NCBI GenBank assembly: GCA_934643145.1
Contig: CAKUBM010000018.1
Location: 1-42,106 of the forward strand
Origin: an uncultured Collinsella sp.
Lineage (GTDB): Bacteria > Actinomycetota > Coriobacteriia > Coriobacteriales > Coriobacteriaceae
Direction of reading: 5' to 3'
DNA length: 42,106 bases
The position numbers and the translations under genes are program-made. Below, one piece after another: positions 23,555 through 32,079 of this stretch. Position 1 is the stretch's first letter. Each line of letters starts with the position of its first letter. The notes under the pieces are model-generated. The model was not told where the DNA came from. It did no database searches and saw only the letters and a program-made list of their open reading frames with translations.

Positions 23555-24241
23555 TTACATTTCCTTCCAGCTTATGGTAGGCTCACTTCTCTCATAAAAA
23601 GTCGAATCATCAAAGCGATAATTAAGCCGCATAGTTTCATAGCTTCTTATTTTTGGGTCAGGATATCGTTCTGTGTCTGAAACGCTAACGGCGTACTGAT
23701 CAACAAGATGTCCTAAAAGCGTGGGTGAATACAATTGCTCTCCACCGTTGGATACCCCAGAGATATACCAGATTCCAGATTGGGAGAGTGACTGAAGGCA
23801 CGCGTGATAACGCAAATCGTATTTGTTGATGTTGTTTGCGCTAAATTCAAGGTCAGGTTTAATTGTTGTTTTTAGCGCAATGCAGATCCTCTTGAATTCA
23901 TTGCTGGAAATATGTCTCATAAGATACGATGCTGTGGCGTTAGCTTGATAAACAATCGAGTCCTTTTCAAGGGTTTGATCAATTGAAGTAAGTATAAATA
24001 CCAGGTCGTCTTCTTTCTTTGCTGCTAATTGCTGGCTGAAGTCTTCGGCGTCGCGGGTAGAGAGTTTATCTAATTGTTCGAGATAGCTCTTAAGTTTATT
24101 AGCGAATACGCGATTTTTAGCTTCGAAGGCTTTAATAATTACTTCAGTTGTAATGCCTGCAATGGGATTTACCGAAGCAATGATTGATTGGCATAAGTCA
24201 AGCAGGGCATTTCCGATTTCATTTAGAGTTTCCTTTTCCAT
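23555..24241 (-). CDS. hypothetical protein (228 aa), unrecognised
   Basis: The ATG at 24241 (MEKETLNEIGNALLDL) is preferred over the upstream in-frame start at 24343, which would add a Pro- and His-rich stretch with no protein-like pattern. Residues of about 13-37 are hydrophobic and contain NPIAGITTEVIIKAF, a layout seen in small membrane-associated or effector-type proteins of accessory regions. The rest is soluble, ending in a Tyr- and Arg-rich stretch. No family is recognised. It sits between the unknown gene at 22572 and an element-A derivative, as the last gene of the 21.1-24.3 kb island. Confidence 0.6.
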   Translation of the reverse strand: MEKETLNEIGNALLDLCQSIIASVNPIAGITTEVIIKAFEAKNRVFANKLKSYLEQLDKLSTRDAEDFSQQLAAKKEDDLVFILTSIDQTLEKDSIVYQANATASYLMRHISSNEFKRICIALKTTIKPDLEFSANNINKYDLRYHACLQSLSQSGIWYISGVSNGGEQLYSPTLLGHLVDQYAVSVSDTERYPDPKIRSYETMRLNYRFDDSTFYERSEPTISWKEM

Positions 24242-24590
24242 TGCTGGTGGCCCCTTCTCAATCAGTTGAAGAGCGTGCTGTCTTAGCTCAAATAAGATAA
24301 TTATGGGCGTTGGACAAAATGATAATCTCCATGATTGATGCAATTGCTAAGTTTATTCAGACATTTTTTCTGCGGACATATTTACTTAACGATTTGTCGG
24401 TTTCATATCGTGAATGAGAGCGAGGCAACAGTAATTATTTGATGTTCGAATACCGTGCTGATGGTCTTTGCGATTGTTCGGCGTTGACAGGTTCGTGCGA
24501 GAGTTGTACAGGGGTGCCGTATTGGACGGGGTGGCATGCGCGCCTGAGCTCGGCATGCCGAGCAAGGTGCTTGCAGCTTTCTTGATCTCT

Positions 24591-25078
24591 TAATCCAACA
24601 GTTTGGATAATGGGTGATACCGCACCTATCTCCAAGCTTCGGTAAGTCGCGTCGGCTATCAGGATATGGCGCACCACCCTTGCAGTTGGATCCATCCGTC
24701 GTGCATGGTTGACCCTGAAGAAGTTGACGAACCAGTCGAGATAGGCCTGCACGTTCCTGGGAAAGCCGGTTCGAGCCTGTAAGCCTCGGCGGCCTCGGCC
24801 AGAGTGCCCGCACCGACTTCATCGCGTCTGCGCTTCTAGTCGACGGCTTCTCTGGGTAGCAGGAACCCATCGACGGCGAACCTCGCTACGAGCGCCCCAA
24901 AGGCGTTCGCTCTTCCCATATGGATCAGTCTCATCCGCCCGAACGCCCGCCCGGAGGGATTGCCGTCAAACAAAGATCCGAGTGGACTCGGGCGGGTCCG
25001 CCGTTTGGCTGGGAAGAATATAGCATTCGGAGTCTTCCAGCCCCTTAATCGGCAACTGTTATTTGAACTGTTAGAATC
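24591..25078 (-). mobile_element. internally deleted IS1595-like element A (copy C)
   Basis: The element starts with TAATCCAACAGTTTGGATAA and ends near 25078 with the imperfect inverse, TTATTTGAACTGTTAGAATC. The minus strand encodes only the two transposase ends: the C-terminal part YLDWFVNFFRVNHAR through HILIADATYRSLE (about 24630-24760), and N-terminal sequence near 24780-24930. The DDE core is missing. It is about 490 bp with both ends kept, so it resembles a MITE that could be moved in trans. Confidence 0.65.
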
Positions 25079-25164
25079 AGTTTTTGCGAATCGGTTTTTT
25101 GCAGTTCCGGTTCTTCAGGGGTATTCTAATAATCCCTTTCGATCGATTGCCTGGTGGTTAAACT

Positions 25165-26238
25165 ATGCTGAATTTTACCGTTGGTCCAGTTATGTCCGAT
25201 TCTGAGGTTCTTGCTATCGGCTCTGAACAAGTCCCGTATTTCAGAACGCCCGAGTTTTCTGAGGTTATGCTTCAAAACGAGGCGCTATTCCTTCGGTTCG
25301 TTGATGCGCCCGAAGAGTCCCGTGCTGTATTTATCACTGGGTCGGGCACTGCGTCCCTTGAAGCCTCTGTTGCAAATGTTTTGTCTTCTGAGGACAAGGC
25401 CCTTGTTGTGGTTGGTGGCAGTTTTGGCAAGCGCTTTTCTCAGCTCTGCGATATTCACGGTATTCCCCACGATAATATTGAGCTTCCCTTTGGTAGCACT
25501 TTGACTCCCGAAATGTTGGATCAATTTGACCAGCAGGGTTATACGGCCCTTTTGGTAAATATTCACGAGACCTCTACGGGCGTTCTCTACGATGCGTCAA
25601 TGCTGTCTGATTTTTGCAGGCGAAACAATATGCTGTTCATCATGGATGCAATTAGTGCTTTTTTGGCCGATCCTTTGAGTATGTCAGATCTTGGCGTCGA
25701 TGTATTTATTACGGGGTCGCAGAAAGCGCTCGCCTGTCCTCCGGGGGTCTCCCTTATTGCGCTTTCGAAAAGGGCCATCGATCGTGTGGAATCAAATGAT
25801 CCTAGCTGTATGTATCTCGATCTTCGCTCGGCTCTTAAAAATGGCGAGCGAGGCCAGACTCCGTTTACACCTGCCGTTGGGACCTTGTTGCAGATTAATA
25901 AACGGTTAAATTTAATTGCGGAGAACGGCGGACCTTCTGTCGAGATCGAAAGGGTTTCTGCTTTAGCTCGGGATTTCAGGTCGCGGATATTTGATTTGCC
26001 TCTAGAGCAGGCCTCCCCTGCGCCGTCTAACGCAGCGACCATTCTTCATCCTCTGAATGCTTCTGCACGCGATATCTTTGCGACTCTCAAAGACGACTAT
26101 GGTATTTGGGTGTGTCCTAACGGTGGTGAGCTTGCGGATAGAGTTTTTCGCGTTGGTCATATAGGTTGTCTTACGATTGATGATAATGTTCAGCTGGTTA
26201 ATGCACTTGAAGACATGCTATCTAAGGGTCTTCTGTAG
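25165..26238 (+). CDS. class V PLP aminotransferase (2-aminoethylphosphonate transaminase-like)
   Basis: A 357-residue pyridoxal-phosphate enzyme of the PhnW/alanine-glyoxylate type. It begins MLNFTVGPV, has the cofactor-phosphate loop TGSGTASLEA (59-68), HETSTG (134-139), the ring-stacking D161 in MDAISA, and the Schiff-base lysine K187 in TGSQKALACPPGV. PhnW-like enzymes interconvert phosphonoacetaldehyde and 2-aminoethylphosphonate with alanine/pyruvate. No PEP mutase or phosphonopyruvate decarboxylase gene is in the window, so the true substrate could be another aldehyde. It is the first gene of the decoration module, 18 bp before the cytidylyltransferase fusion and 87 bp after an element-A end. 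Confidence 0.8.
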   Translation: MLNFTVGPVMSDSEVLAIGSEQVPYFRTPEFSEVMLQNEALFLRFVDAPEESRAVFITGSGTASLEASVANVLSSEDKALVVVGGSFGKRFSQLCDIHGIPHDNIELPFGSTLTPEMLDQFDQQGYTALLVNIHETSTGVLYDASMLSDFCRRNNMLFIMDAISAFLADPLSMSDLGVDVFITGSQKALACPPGVSLIALSKRAIDRVESNDPSCMYLDLRSALKNGERGQTPFTPAVGTLLQINKRLNLIAENGGPSVEIERVSALARDFRSRIFDLPLEQASPAPSNAATILHPLNASARDIFATLKDDYGIWVCPNGGELADRVFRVGHIGCLTIDDNVQLVNALEDMLSKGLL

Positions 26239-26256
26239 ATAAAAGGCTTGATTACT

Positions 26257-27582
26257 ATGGTGAAAGTCATTACATACGGTACGTACGATATGCTTCATTA
26301 TGGTCATATTCGACTTTTGGAAAGGGCTCGAGAGCTTGGCGACTATTTGATTGTCGGCGTTACTGCAGACGATTTTGATCGCGCTCGCGGAAAAATTAAC
26401 GTTGAGCAGTCCCTTGCCGAGCGAATGGAAGCGGTGCGCGCCACTGGACTTGCCGATGAAATTATTGTCGAGGAATATCAAGGTCAAAAAATTGACGATA
26501 TTCAAAGATATGGTGTCGACATTTTTACTGTTGGATCCGATTGGCGTGGCCATTTCGATTATCTAAATGAATATTGTAAAGTTGTCTATCTTGACCGGAC
26601 GGAAGGCATCTCGAGTTCGGAGATAAGAAGTCAAAGACAAACACTGAAGATGGCTTTTGTAGGCTCGGGTCCTGTGCTCAATAAGTATGTTCGCGAAAGT
26701 TCGTTCGTGAACGGAATACTAGAGGTAGGACGACTCACGGCGTCTTCTGTTGTTGATGAAAAACTAATACTATTCGACCAGTTGCTAGACAAGGCGAATG
26801 CTTTATTTTTGGCTACTCATCCTGATGGACACTATGATGAGATTCTCCATGCTCTCAAAAAAGGCGTCCATGTCTTATGCGAGTCTCCTATTGCAAAAAC
26901 CGAGGCTCAAGCAAAGTATTTGTATCAGTTTGCTCGTGATCATGGTTTGATTTTGATGGATGCAATTAAAACCGCCCATGCCATGGCTTACTCTCGATTG
27001 CTGCTGCTTGTTAAATCCGGCCTGATAGGAAAAGTCGTTTCGATTGATTCAAACTGTTCTGGTATGAGCGGACTATCTTTAGATAATGACCCTGGGTGTG
27101 CTGATCAGGGGGCTTTGGACTATTGGGGACCAACTGCTGTATTGCCCATCGTTCAGCTTCTCGGAGGTTTGCCAAATGATGAGCACTATGTCGTAATTAG
27201 GGATGGCGAAGCGGAGAAACTCGATGTATTTGTTCGTGGGTCATTTACATTTGACAATGCTGTTGCATCTTTTAAGGTCGGACGTTCTGTTAAGACGGAA
27301 GGGGAGCTGGTCATTTCGGGCACGAAGGGCTATGTCTATGTTCCAGCGCCGTGGTGGAAGACCGATTATTTTGAGATTCGCTATGAGAGCGCTGATGATA
27401 ATAAACGTTATTTTTATCAATTGGATGGAGAGGGCGTGCGAAATCAATTGTCCGTGTTTACGCGTTCAATCGATCGTGGCCTAAAGTTGCAGGGCGTTTC
27501 AGAATCCGATTCGGCTGCGATTGTTCGCATGTTTGAGCGTTGCGCCGATTCTAATTCTTCATCGTGTATTAGTCTGTCTTAG
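26257..27582 (+). CDS. cytidylyltransferase fused to Gfo/Idh/MocA-type oxidoreductase
   Basis: A 441-residue two-domain protein. Residues 1-127 are a TagD-like nucleotidyltransferase with HYGH (14-17) and RTEGISS (114-120), which would activate a small phospho-compound with CTP. From residue 131 (KMAFVGSGPV) a Gfo/Idh/MocA-type domain runs to the end. Its usual EKP motif reads E209-S-P, and the usual D-x3-H motif reads D288YWGPT with no histidine, so redox chemistry may be altered or lost. The ATG at 26257 follows AAAAGG. With the aminotransferase and LicD it forms a CDP-linked decoration module; the carried group is unknown. Confidence 0.8.
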   Translation: MVKVITYGTYDMLHYGHIRLLERARELGDYLIVGVTADDFDRARGKINVEQSLAERMEAVRATGLADEIIVEEYQGQKIDDIQRYGVDIFTVGSDWRGHFDYLNEYCKVVYLDRTEGISSSEIRSQRQTLKMAFVGSGPVLNKYVRESSFVNGILEVGRLTASSVVDEKLILFDQLLDKANALFLATHPDGHYDEILHALKKGVHVLCESPIAKTEAQAKYLYQFARDHGLILMDAIKTAHAMAYSRLLLLVKSGLIGKVVSIDSNCSGMSGLSLDNDPGCADQGALDYWGPTAVLPIVQLLGGLPNDEHYVVIRDGEAEKLDVFVRGSFTFDNAVASFKVGRSVKTEGELVISGTKGYVYVPAPWWKTDYFEIRYESADDNKRYFYQLDGEGVRNQLSVFTRSIDRGLKLQGVSESDSAAIVRMFERCADSNSSSCISLS

Positions 27583-27691
27583 CGTGCGATTGTCTTGAGC
27601 CGTTATTAATGGGAAATGCCGTGGTTTAAAAGAAAGCAAAATCGGTCGACCCATGATAGATCATAAACGTAATTAACACTCTTTCTCTGTT

Positions 27692-27737
27692 TTGACTATA
27701 TGGTGATTCTTCCTGTTTAAAATATGAGGAATCACCA
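27692..27737 (+). promoter_or_regulatory. candidate licD promoter with overlapping operator-like inverted repeat
   Basis: TTGACT (27692-27697) is followed at 18-20 bp by TTTAAA/TAAAAT (27716-27723). TGGTGATTC (27701-27709) and its exact complement GAATCACCA (27729-27737) flank the -10 region, so a bound dimer would block the promoter. A hairpin role is also possible. It suggests licD can be controlled separately from the two genes upstream. Confidence 0.45.
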
Positions 27738-27793
27738 GTTCGCTATATTGAATTTTGTAAGTCATTTTGACCATTAACAAGGAGATTGACAAC

Positions 27794-28648
27794 GTGGATC
27801 AAGCCACTGCGCTTCGCAAGCTTCAGCAAGAGGAATATGACATTTTGTGCGCTGTTGCCCGTCTGTGCGATGAAAATGATATTAAATGGATTCTTGATTC
27901 AGGAACTGCATTGGGCGCCGCGCGTCACGGTGGTTTTATTCCATGGGATGATGACATCGACATCTCAATGACGCGCAATCAGTTTAATAAATTTATTAAG
28001 ATTGCAGAAGAGCAACTCTCACCGGAGTATGAGTTGCATACATTTGATAATACGTCTACGTTTGGTGGCTTTTTTGCAAAAATTACCAAGAAGGGAACTG
28101 AATTCGTAAATAGCGAATCTCTAGCTTCTGGATATAAACAGGGCATTTTTATTGACGTCTTGGTGCATGACACCTTATCACCTATCGATGATGAACGTAG
28201 AAAACAACTTTCAAACGCGTCACGTTGGCAGAAGATGTCCTACTTGTATCATTCTTCGTTCGTCAATGTCCCTCATAAAGGATTGTTGGGCAATGTGGAA
28301 TCTTTTGGATGCTGTTTAATCCATTATGCGTTAAGGGCAATCATTAGGAATCGAGACTTGTTGAAGCATCACTTCAACAAGTCAATCATTGATGAATCGC
28401 CTGCTGTTTTCGGCGATGTGATTAAAAATCTATCCTACGATTCCGATGCCCCCCTTCCTTATGAGATGGTTTACCCGGCAGTTAAGATTAAGTTTATGAA
28501 CTCCCTATTTCCTGCTGCTCGGAATATTGAAGGTTATCTATCGGAAATGTATGGGAGCTGGCAAGAGCTGCCCGCCCCTGAAGCGAGACATACCCATCTT
28601 CCGATTCGCATAGTTTTTTCCGATGGAACAACATGGTCAAAATCTTAA
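27794..28648 (+). CDS. licD: LicD-family phosphotransferase
   Basis: A 284-residue LicD-type protein, a family that transfers phospho-groups such as phosphocholine from a CDP-linked donor to surface sugars. The hallmark is intact: WILDSGTALGAARHGGFIP followed by the metal-binding WDDDID (51-56). The frame is open nine codons upstream from a TTG, but the GTG at 27794 sits nine bases after AAGGAG and gives the family N-terminus. The C-terminus ends at an element-A truncation point, but the length is normal, so the gene looks whole. The CDP-donor is probably made by the fusion protein upstream. Confidence 0.88.
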   Translation: MDQATALRKLQQEEYDILCAVARLCDENDIKWILDSGTALGAARHGGFIPWDDDIDISMTRNQFNKFIKIAEEQLSPEYELHTFDNTSTFGGFFAKITKKGTEFVNSESLASGYKQGIFIDVLVHDTLSPIDDERRKQLSNASRWQKMSYLYHSSFVNVPHKGLLGNVESFGCCLIHYALRAIIRNRDLLKHHFNKSIIDESPAVFGDVIKNLSYDSDAPLPYEMVYPAVKIKFMNSLFPAARNIEGYLSEMYGSWQELPAPEARHTHLPIRIVFSDGTTWSKS

Positions 28649-28654
28649 TTGCAG

Positions 28655-29461
28655 CAAATAACGTTCACCATCTCCATCCACTCCAGATAGACCGGGCCGT
28701 TCGCATCTGCCTTGTGCGCCTCGCTCTCGAACCCACCGCCCCTGACCAGCTCGTCGTGGGCCCGCTCGAGGTCGTGGATGTGCGGCGACCCGGGCGCTAT
28801 TCTGCCGCCCATGGACTTCCTCACGCGCGCTGAGCTCGGCTTCCCGTGGCCGCGGGCGATCGCGACCGTGTTCTTGTGGACGTCGATGGCAACGCAGTTG
28901 CAGAGCTTCTGGTGGGACAGGCCGCGCTTGCGGGCCCGCCCGTAGCCCTTTGAGAGGTCGGTGCCGTCGTTGTAGGTCTCGTCGACCCAGACGGTGTCGC
29001 GCGGCACGATCCGGTCCTGGTAGCCGGATACCGTGGCGAGCACGCGGTGCCGCCACTCGAAGGCGGTCTTGTGGGTGATGCCGCACAGCTCGGCCGCGCA
29101 CTCGACGGGGACGTTGTGGCGCATGGGCCTGATGAAGGAGACCCAGACGGGGAGCGGCTTCCGGCAGTGCTCGAGGACGGTGCCCGTGAGGGAGGTGAAC
29201 CTCCTGCCGCAGCAGCGGCAGCGCCACCTCGGGACGTCGGCGGCGGTGGAGCCGTCCCTCCAGGCTCCGCTGGCGCCGACGTCCCGGGCATTCCGGGTCC
29301 GGACGATAGGCCGCGGCGGCCTCGGCGAGCTTGCCGAGGCCGATCTCATCGCGGCAGCGTCTCTCGTCGACGGCTTCTCTGAGCAGCTGGAACTCGTCGG
29401 CGGTGAGGCCCGCCACGATGTCCCTGAAGGGGTTCGCTCTTCCCATATGGATCTGTCCCAT
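28655..29461 (-). pseudogene. IS1595-like transposase of element A, frameshifted and truncated
   Basis: From about 29461 the product begins MGQIHMGRANPF. It runs into a zinc-ribbon (RWRCRCCGRRFTSLTG), the DDE segment VWVDETYNDGTDLSKG and VAIDVHKNTVAIARGHG. Near 29283 a one-base gain, relative to the CPGCGAS sense expected from copy B, shifts the frame and removes a zinc-binding cysteine. The protein then breaks off at VYLEWMEMVN; the homologous C-terminus is seen only in copy B. It is inactive. Confidence 0.75.
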
Positions 29462-29608
29462 CCGCCTGAACGCCCACCCGGAGGGATTGTTGCCAACCAA
29501 AGATCCGGGTGGGCACTCGGGCAAATTCTCTGTTTGGCATGGAAGAGCATAGCATTCGGGGGCCCTTCGGTCCCCGAATCATAACCTGTTATCTTTACTG
29601 TTAGATTA
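28655..29608 (-). mobile_element. IS1595-like element A, copy A, truncated at its 3' end
   Basis: This is the longest element-A copy. It begins at the terminal repeat ending TTAGATTA (29601-29608) and runs on the minus strand into the transposase, stopping at about 28655, directly after the licD stop. The missing 3' part (about 60 codons and the right terminal repeat) is present in copy B near 39510-39720. Confidence 0.75.
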
Positions 29609-29613
29609 TCTAA

Positions 29614-30293
29614 GGTTCTGTTAGACCAGGATTGGCATACATGTGTCCCCACGGTGTCATATTGTTGATCCCATAGACCGCGATGATGGGGGCAGCATAA
29701 ACGCCGAAGACCTGGTCCTCAACTTCAAGAAGGATATGGCGAACCTCAGCAAGATCGAGCGCCGCCGCGCGATCGAGTCCGTCAGGGACGTGATACGCGC
29801 GGCGGCGTTCGACGACGCGGTCGGCTTCGCCTACGAGGTCGATTGCTGCCCCCGCTGCAGCTCGGTCGTTATCGTCAAGAAGGGCAAGTTCGGGAACGGT
29901 GGGCAGCGCTGCCTCTGCCGCGACTGCGGCAGGACGTTCTCCGGCTCCACCGACCGGATCCTCGGCACGAGCAGACTGCCACGCGAGACCTGGACGGCCT
30001 ACGCCGAGTGCTTCGTCCTCATTCTGCCCCTGCGCGGGTGCGCGACACGCTGCCGCGTCTGCCTCAAGACCGCCTGCACCATGCGCCACAGGCTGATCGT
30101 GTGCCTCTTGGCATACTCGTCCTGGTTCAGGGCCGGGCGGGGCTGCGGCTGCGAACTCGACGAGACCTATTTCCCCGAGTCGTTCAAGGGCAACCACCGA
30201 AGGGCTCGTTCACGATACCGCGCTCCCTCCCGTCACCGCGGCAAGCAGGCGCGCAGGCGCGGCCTGTCGCTCGAGCGGATTTGCGTCATGACC
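29614..30293 (+). mobile_element. IS1595-like element B, copy 2, truncated
   Basis: The left end GGTTCTGTTAGACCAGGATT (29614-) matches the B-element terminal repeat at 21066. Similarity to copy 1 continues to the bases GTCATGACCG at 30293, where IS110 sequence begins. The right part, including the antitoxin passenger and right repeat, is lost. Its left end lies five bases from the end of element-A copy A. Confidence 0.75.
29697..30293 (+). pseudogene. IS1595/ISXO2-type transposase of element B, start lost and truncated
   Basis: Homologous to 19981-20983. The position of the ATG in copy 1 reads ATA here, so the start codon is lost, though the frame stays open further upstream. The segment deleted in copy 1 is kept here (AIESVRDVIRAAAFDDAVG). 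The zinc-ribbon CPRCSS...CRDCGRTF and ELDETYFPESF are readable, then the sequence drifts and ends at the IS110 junction. About 200 codons remain. Confidence 0.75.
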
Positions 30294-30632
30294 GTGTCGG
30301 GGATGCGCGGGGCCGTCTTCGCGATGACCATCGCGTCCCGCTCGTCGGTCTTGGCGTCGCCGGCGAAGAGACTCGCTGCCTTGTGCGCCGCGAGTCCCGG
30401 CAGGTACACCGCCGACATCCCGGCCGCCTTGGCGCGGCCGAGCGCGAGGGCGCACTATGTTGCGCGACTGGTCGACGACCACGAGTGCGTCGGGGAAGCG
30501 GCCGAACGGCGAGTCCAGGTCGCCTTCCTTGTTCGCGACGGGGGCGCTCAGCTGTATCTCGCCGTCCCCGGTCGCGATGCATGCCCAATGGGACGATATC
30601 CCGACATCGAGCCCGATGACGGCTTCCGACAT
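30294..30632 (-). pseudogene. IS110 transposase N-terminal fragment, frameshifted
   Basis: From the ATG at 30632 the product reads MSEAVIGLDVGISSHWACIA, the RuvC-like DEDD start of IS110 transposases, and VVVDQSRNI. After a frameshift near 30450 it continues as ALALGRAKAAGM, YLPGLAAHKAASLF and DAKTDERDAMVIA, the third acidic motif. It stops at the junction. An in-frame ATG at 30662 would add ten residues. Inactive remnant. Confidence 0.75.
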
Positions 30633-30662
30633 TCTAGGTGGCGCCACGGTGGTATCCTCCAA

Positions 30663-30880
30663 TCGGTAGGCCGATCGGGTCCCCCTGCGACACCCATATT
30701 ATCCGGCCGTGGCGCTTGCGCCCGGCAGTTTCCTATCAGTCGTCCGGAGCGGCGAGCGTCCCCGGTGGCAACACCCCCCCCGGGGCCCTCTACGGGGCAG
30801 GGGCAGACGGCCATCCGGAGGCGCCCGATCGGCGGCCCCTCGAAGCTTGCCCGTATCGTAGGCAATGCGCCGAATGCTCG
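30663..30880 (-). other. IS110 left-end non-coding region, possible bridge-RNA source
   Basis: About 220 GC-rich bases without a gene precede the IS110 transposase start on the minus strand. In IS110-group elements this upstream region encodes the bridge RNA that binds target and donor DNA. The position and length fit; I did not resolve the guide loops. Confidence 0.35.
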
Positions 30881-30900
30881 CCATCGAAATTTATCGATGG

Positions 30901-31087
30901 CTTACTTCAGACTGTAATGGGCGAGATGGCTGCGTTGGTGTCAATAATTATTGGAGTACCATTCAATTTGCCGCTATGTATTATCAAAAGGTCGTGGCTT
31001 CTCCTGTCTTTTTTGAGCGTTATAAACAATGCCTTCATACTCTATTGATTGCTTTGCTAATCTTAAATAATGACTTTGGGAGGATTT
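30901..31087. other. AT-rich junction segment before the second glycan cluster
   Basis: The sequence turns AT-rich again. A short frame ending at 31048 encodes a hydrophobic stretch (MAALVSIIIGVPFNLPLCII) that may be the tail of a membrane or glycan gene cut by the IS110 insertion. It has no recognisable family. CCATCGA/TCGATGG (30881-30900) is a small inverted repeat at the border. Confidence 0.3.
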
Positions 31088-32035
31088 TTGGAAATAGATA
31101 AAGGACAAGATACTGGCGTATGTGTGCTTCTCTCGGCTTATAAGCCTGATCTTGAGTTTTTTGCCGAACAACTTGATTCGATTGATGAACAAACGTTTCC
31201 GGTTACGCTTTTGGTCAGAAATGACTGCCCCGAATCGGCCTCTTTAGAGTGGTTTATCCAAGAGCATATAAAGAAAAACGCCTTTCGGTATTACCATGGC
31301 GATAAAAATCTCGGTTATGTCAAATCGTTCGAGGCGCTACTCTCTTTGGCAGAAGGGGATTACGTAGTATTTTGCGATCAAGATGATATTTGGGAGCCTA
31401 ACAGAGTTGAGCTTTCGCTCAGTCATATGCTAGAAGAAGGCTCAATTCTTGATGTCTGTGATAGATCAGTAATCGACGAAAACGGAAATGTGCTGGTAGA
31501 GAGCTACAGAAAAGCTCACCCTAATTCGCCGGAAGTAAATTGGTGCTCTGGAGAGGATATTACTGTTCAGGCCGCAAGCGTATGCTACGGCATTGGCATG
31601 GCTCTCATGTTAGATACGAGTGCGGCTAAGTCTATGATTCCCTTTCCGGAATCCACTGCACATGATTTGTGGTTGACATTGGGCTGCAGCGAACTGGGGA
31701 AGTGCAGCTTTACTATGACCCCTTTGGTTAAGTATCGTCGACATGGCGGTAACGAAACTGGATTCCTTGCAGGTGTTGCTTCAAAAGATGATTGGTATTC
31801 GACAAGGGTTAAAAACAGGGTAGATACTGCTAGGCGATTTGCCGATAGATTTCCTGATTCACCGCATCTAAAGGAAATAATGGGTTTCGCTGAAGCTAGA
31901 GAACGGCGTTCCATAATTGGTTTACTTAAATACCGACGAGCTTGCCCGTCTATCGCTAAAGCTGATATCGTCATACGACTTGTGCCGAATTGGTTATTTA
32001 TTTTGATTTTGAAAGAACTTAAAGCTGCGAAATAG
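31088..32035 (+). CDS. GT2 glycosyltransferase (rhamnosyltransferase-like)
   Basis: A 315-residue family 2 glycosyltransferase of the rhamnosyltransferase type. It shows VCVLLSAYKPDLEFFAEQLDSI, VRNDCPES, the DxD-bearing VFCDQDDIWEPNR, and the H-x-x-D-x-W region STAHDLWLTLG. A TTG at 31088 behind GGGAGGA is chosen over the ATG at 31070, which has no ribosome-binding site. It is the first intact gene of the AT-rich glycan cluster, 44 bp before the flippase. Confidence 0.85.
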   Translation: MEIDKGQDTGVCVLLSAYKPDLEFFAEQLDSIDEQTFPVTLLVRNDCPESASLEWFIQEHIKKNAFRYYHGDKNLGYVKSFEALLSLAEGDYVVFCDQDDIWEPNRVELSLSHMLEEGSILDVCDRSVIDENGNVLVESYRKAHPNSPEVNWCSGEDITVQAASVCYGIGMALMLDTSAAKSMIPFPESTAHDLWLTLGCSELGKCSFTMTPLVKYRRHGGNETGFLAGVASKDDWYSTRVKNRVDTARRFADRFPDSPHLKEIMGFAEARERRSIIGLLKYRRACPSIAKADIVIRLVPNWLFILILKELKAAK

Positions 32036-32079
32036 CTCCGTATCCTTATCGCGACAGGTTTAGAAGGGCGCTTATATTT

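Larger units (their letters stand above)
30294..30900 (-). mobile_element. IS110-family element fragment
   Basis: This minus-strand fragment has the 5' non-coding end (about 30663-30880) and the N-terminal part of an IS110 transposase, joined at 30293/30294 to the B-element transposase. The distal transposase and right end are missing. Confidence 0.65.

Noticed and set aside
23400..23560. Inverted repeat GTTGTAGTT/AACTACAAC considered as an IS end.
   Set aside because: No second copy in the window and no transposase nearby; it is better explained as a hairpin between convergent genes.
30638..31048. Plus-strand frame across the IS110 left end.
   Set aside because: Most of it is antisense or non-coding IS110 sequence. 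Only the last 40 codons look protein-like, and they cannot be assigned.
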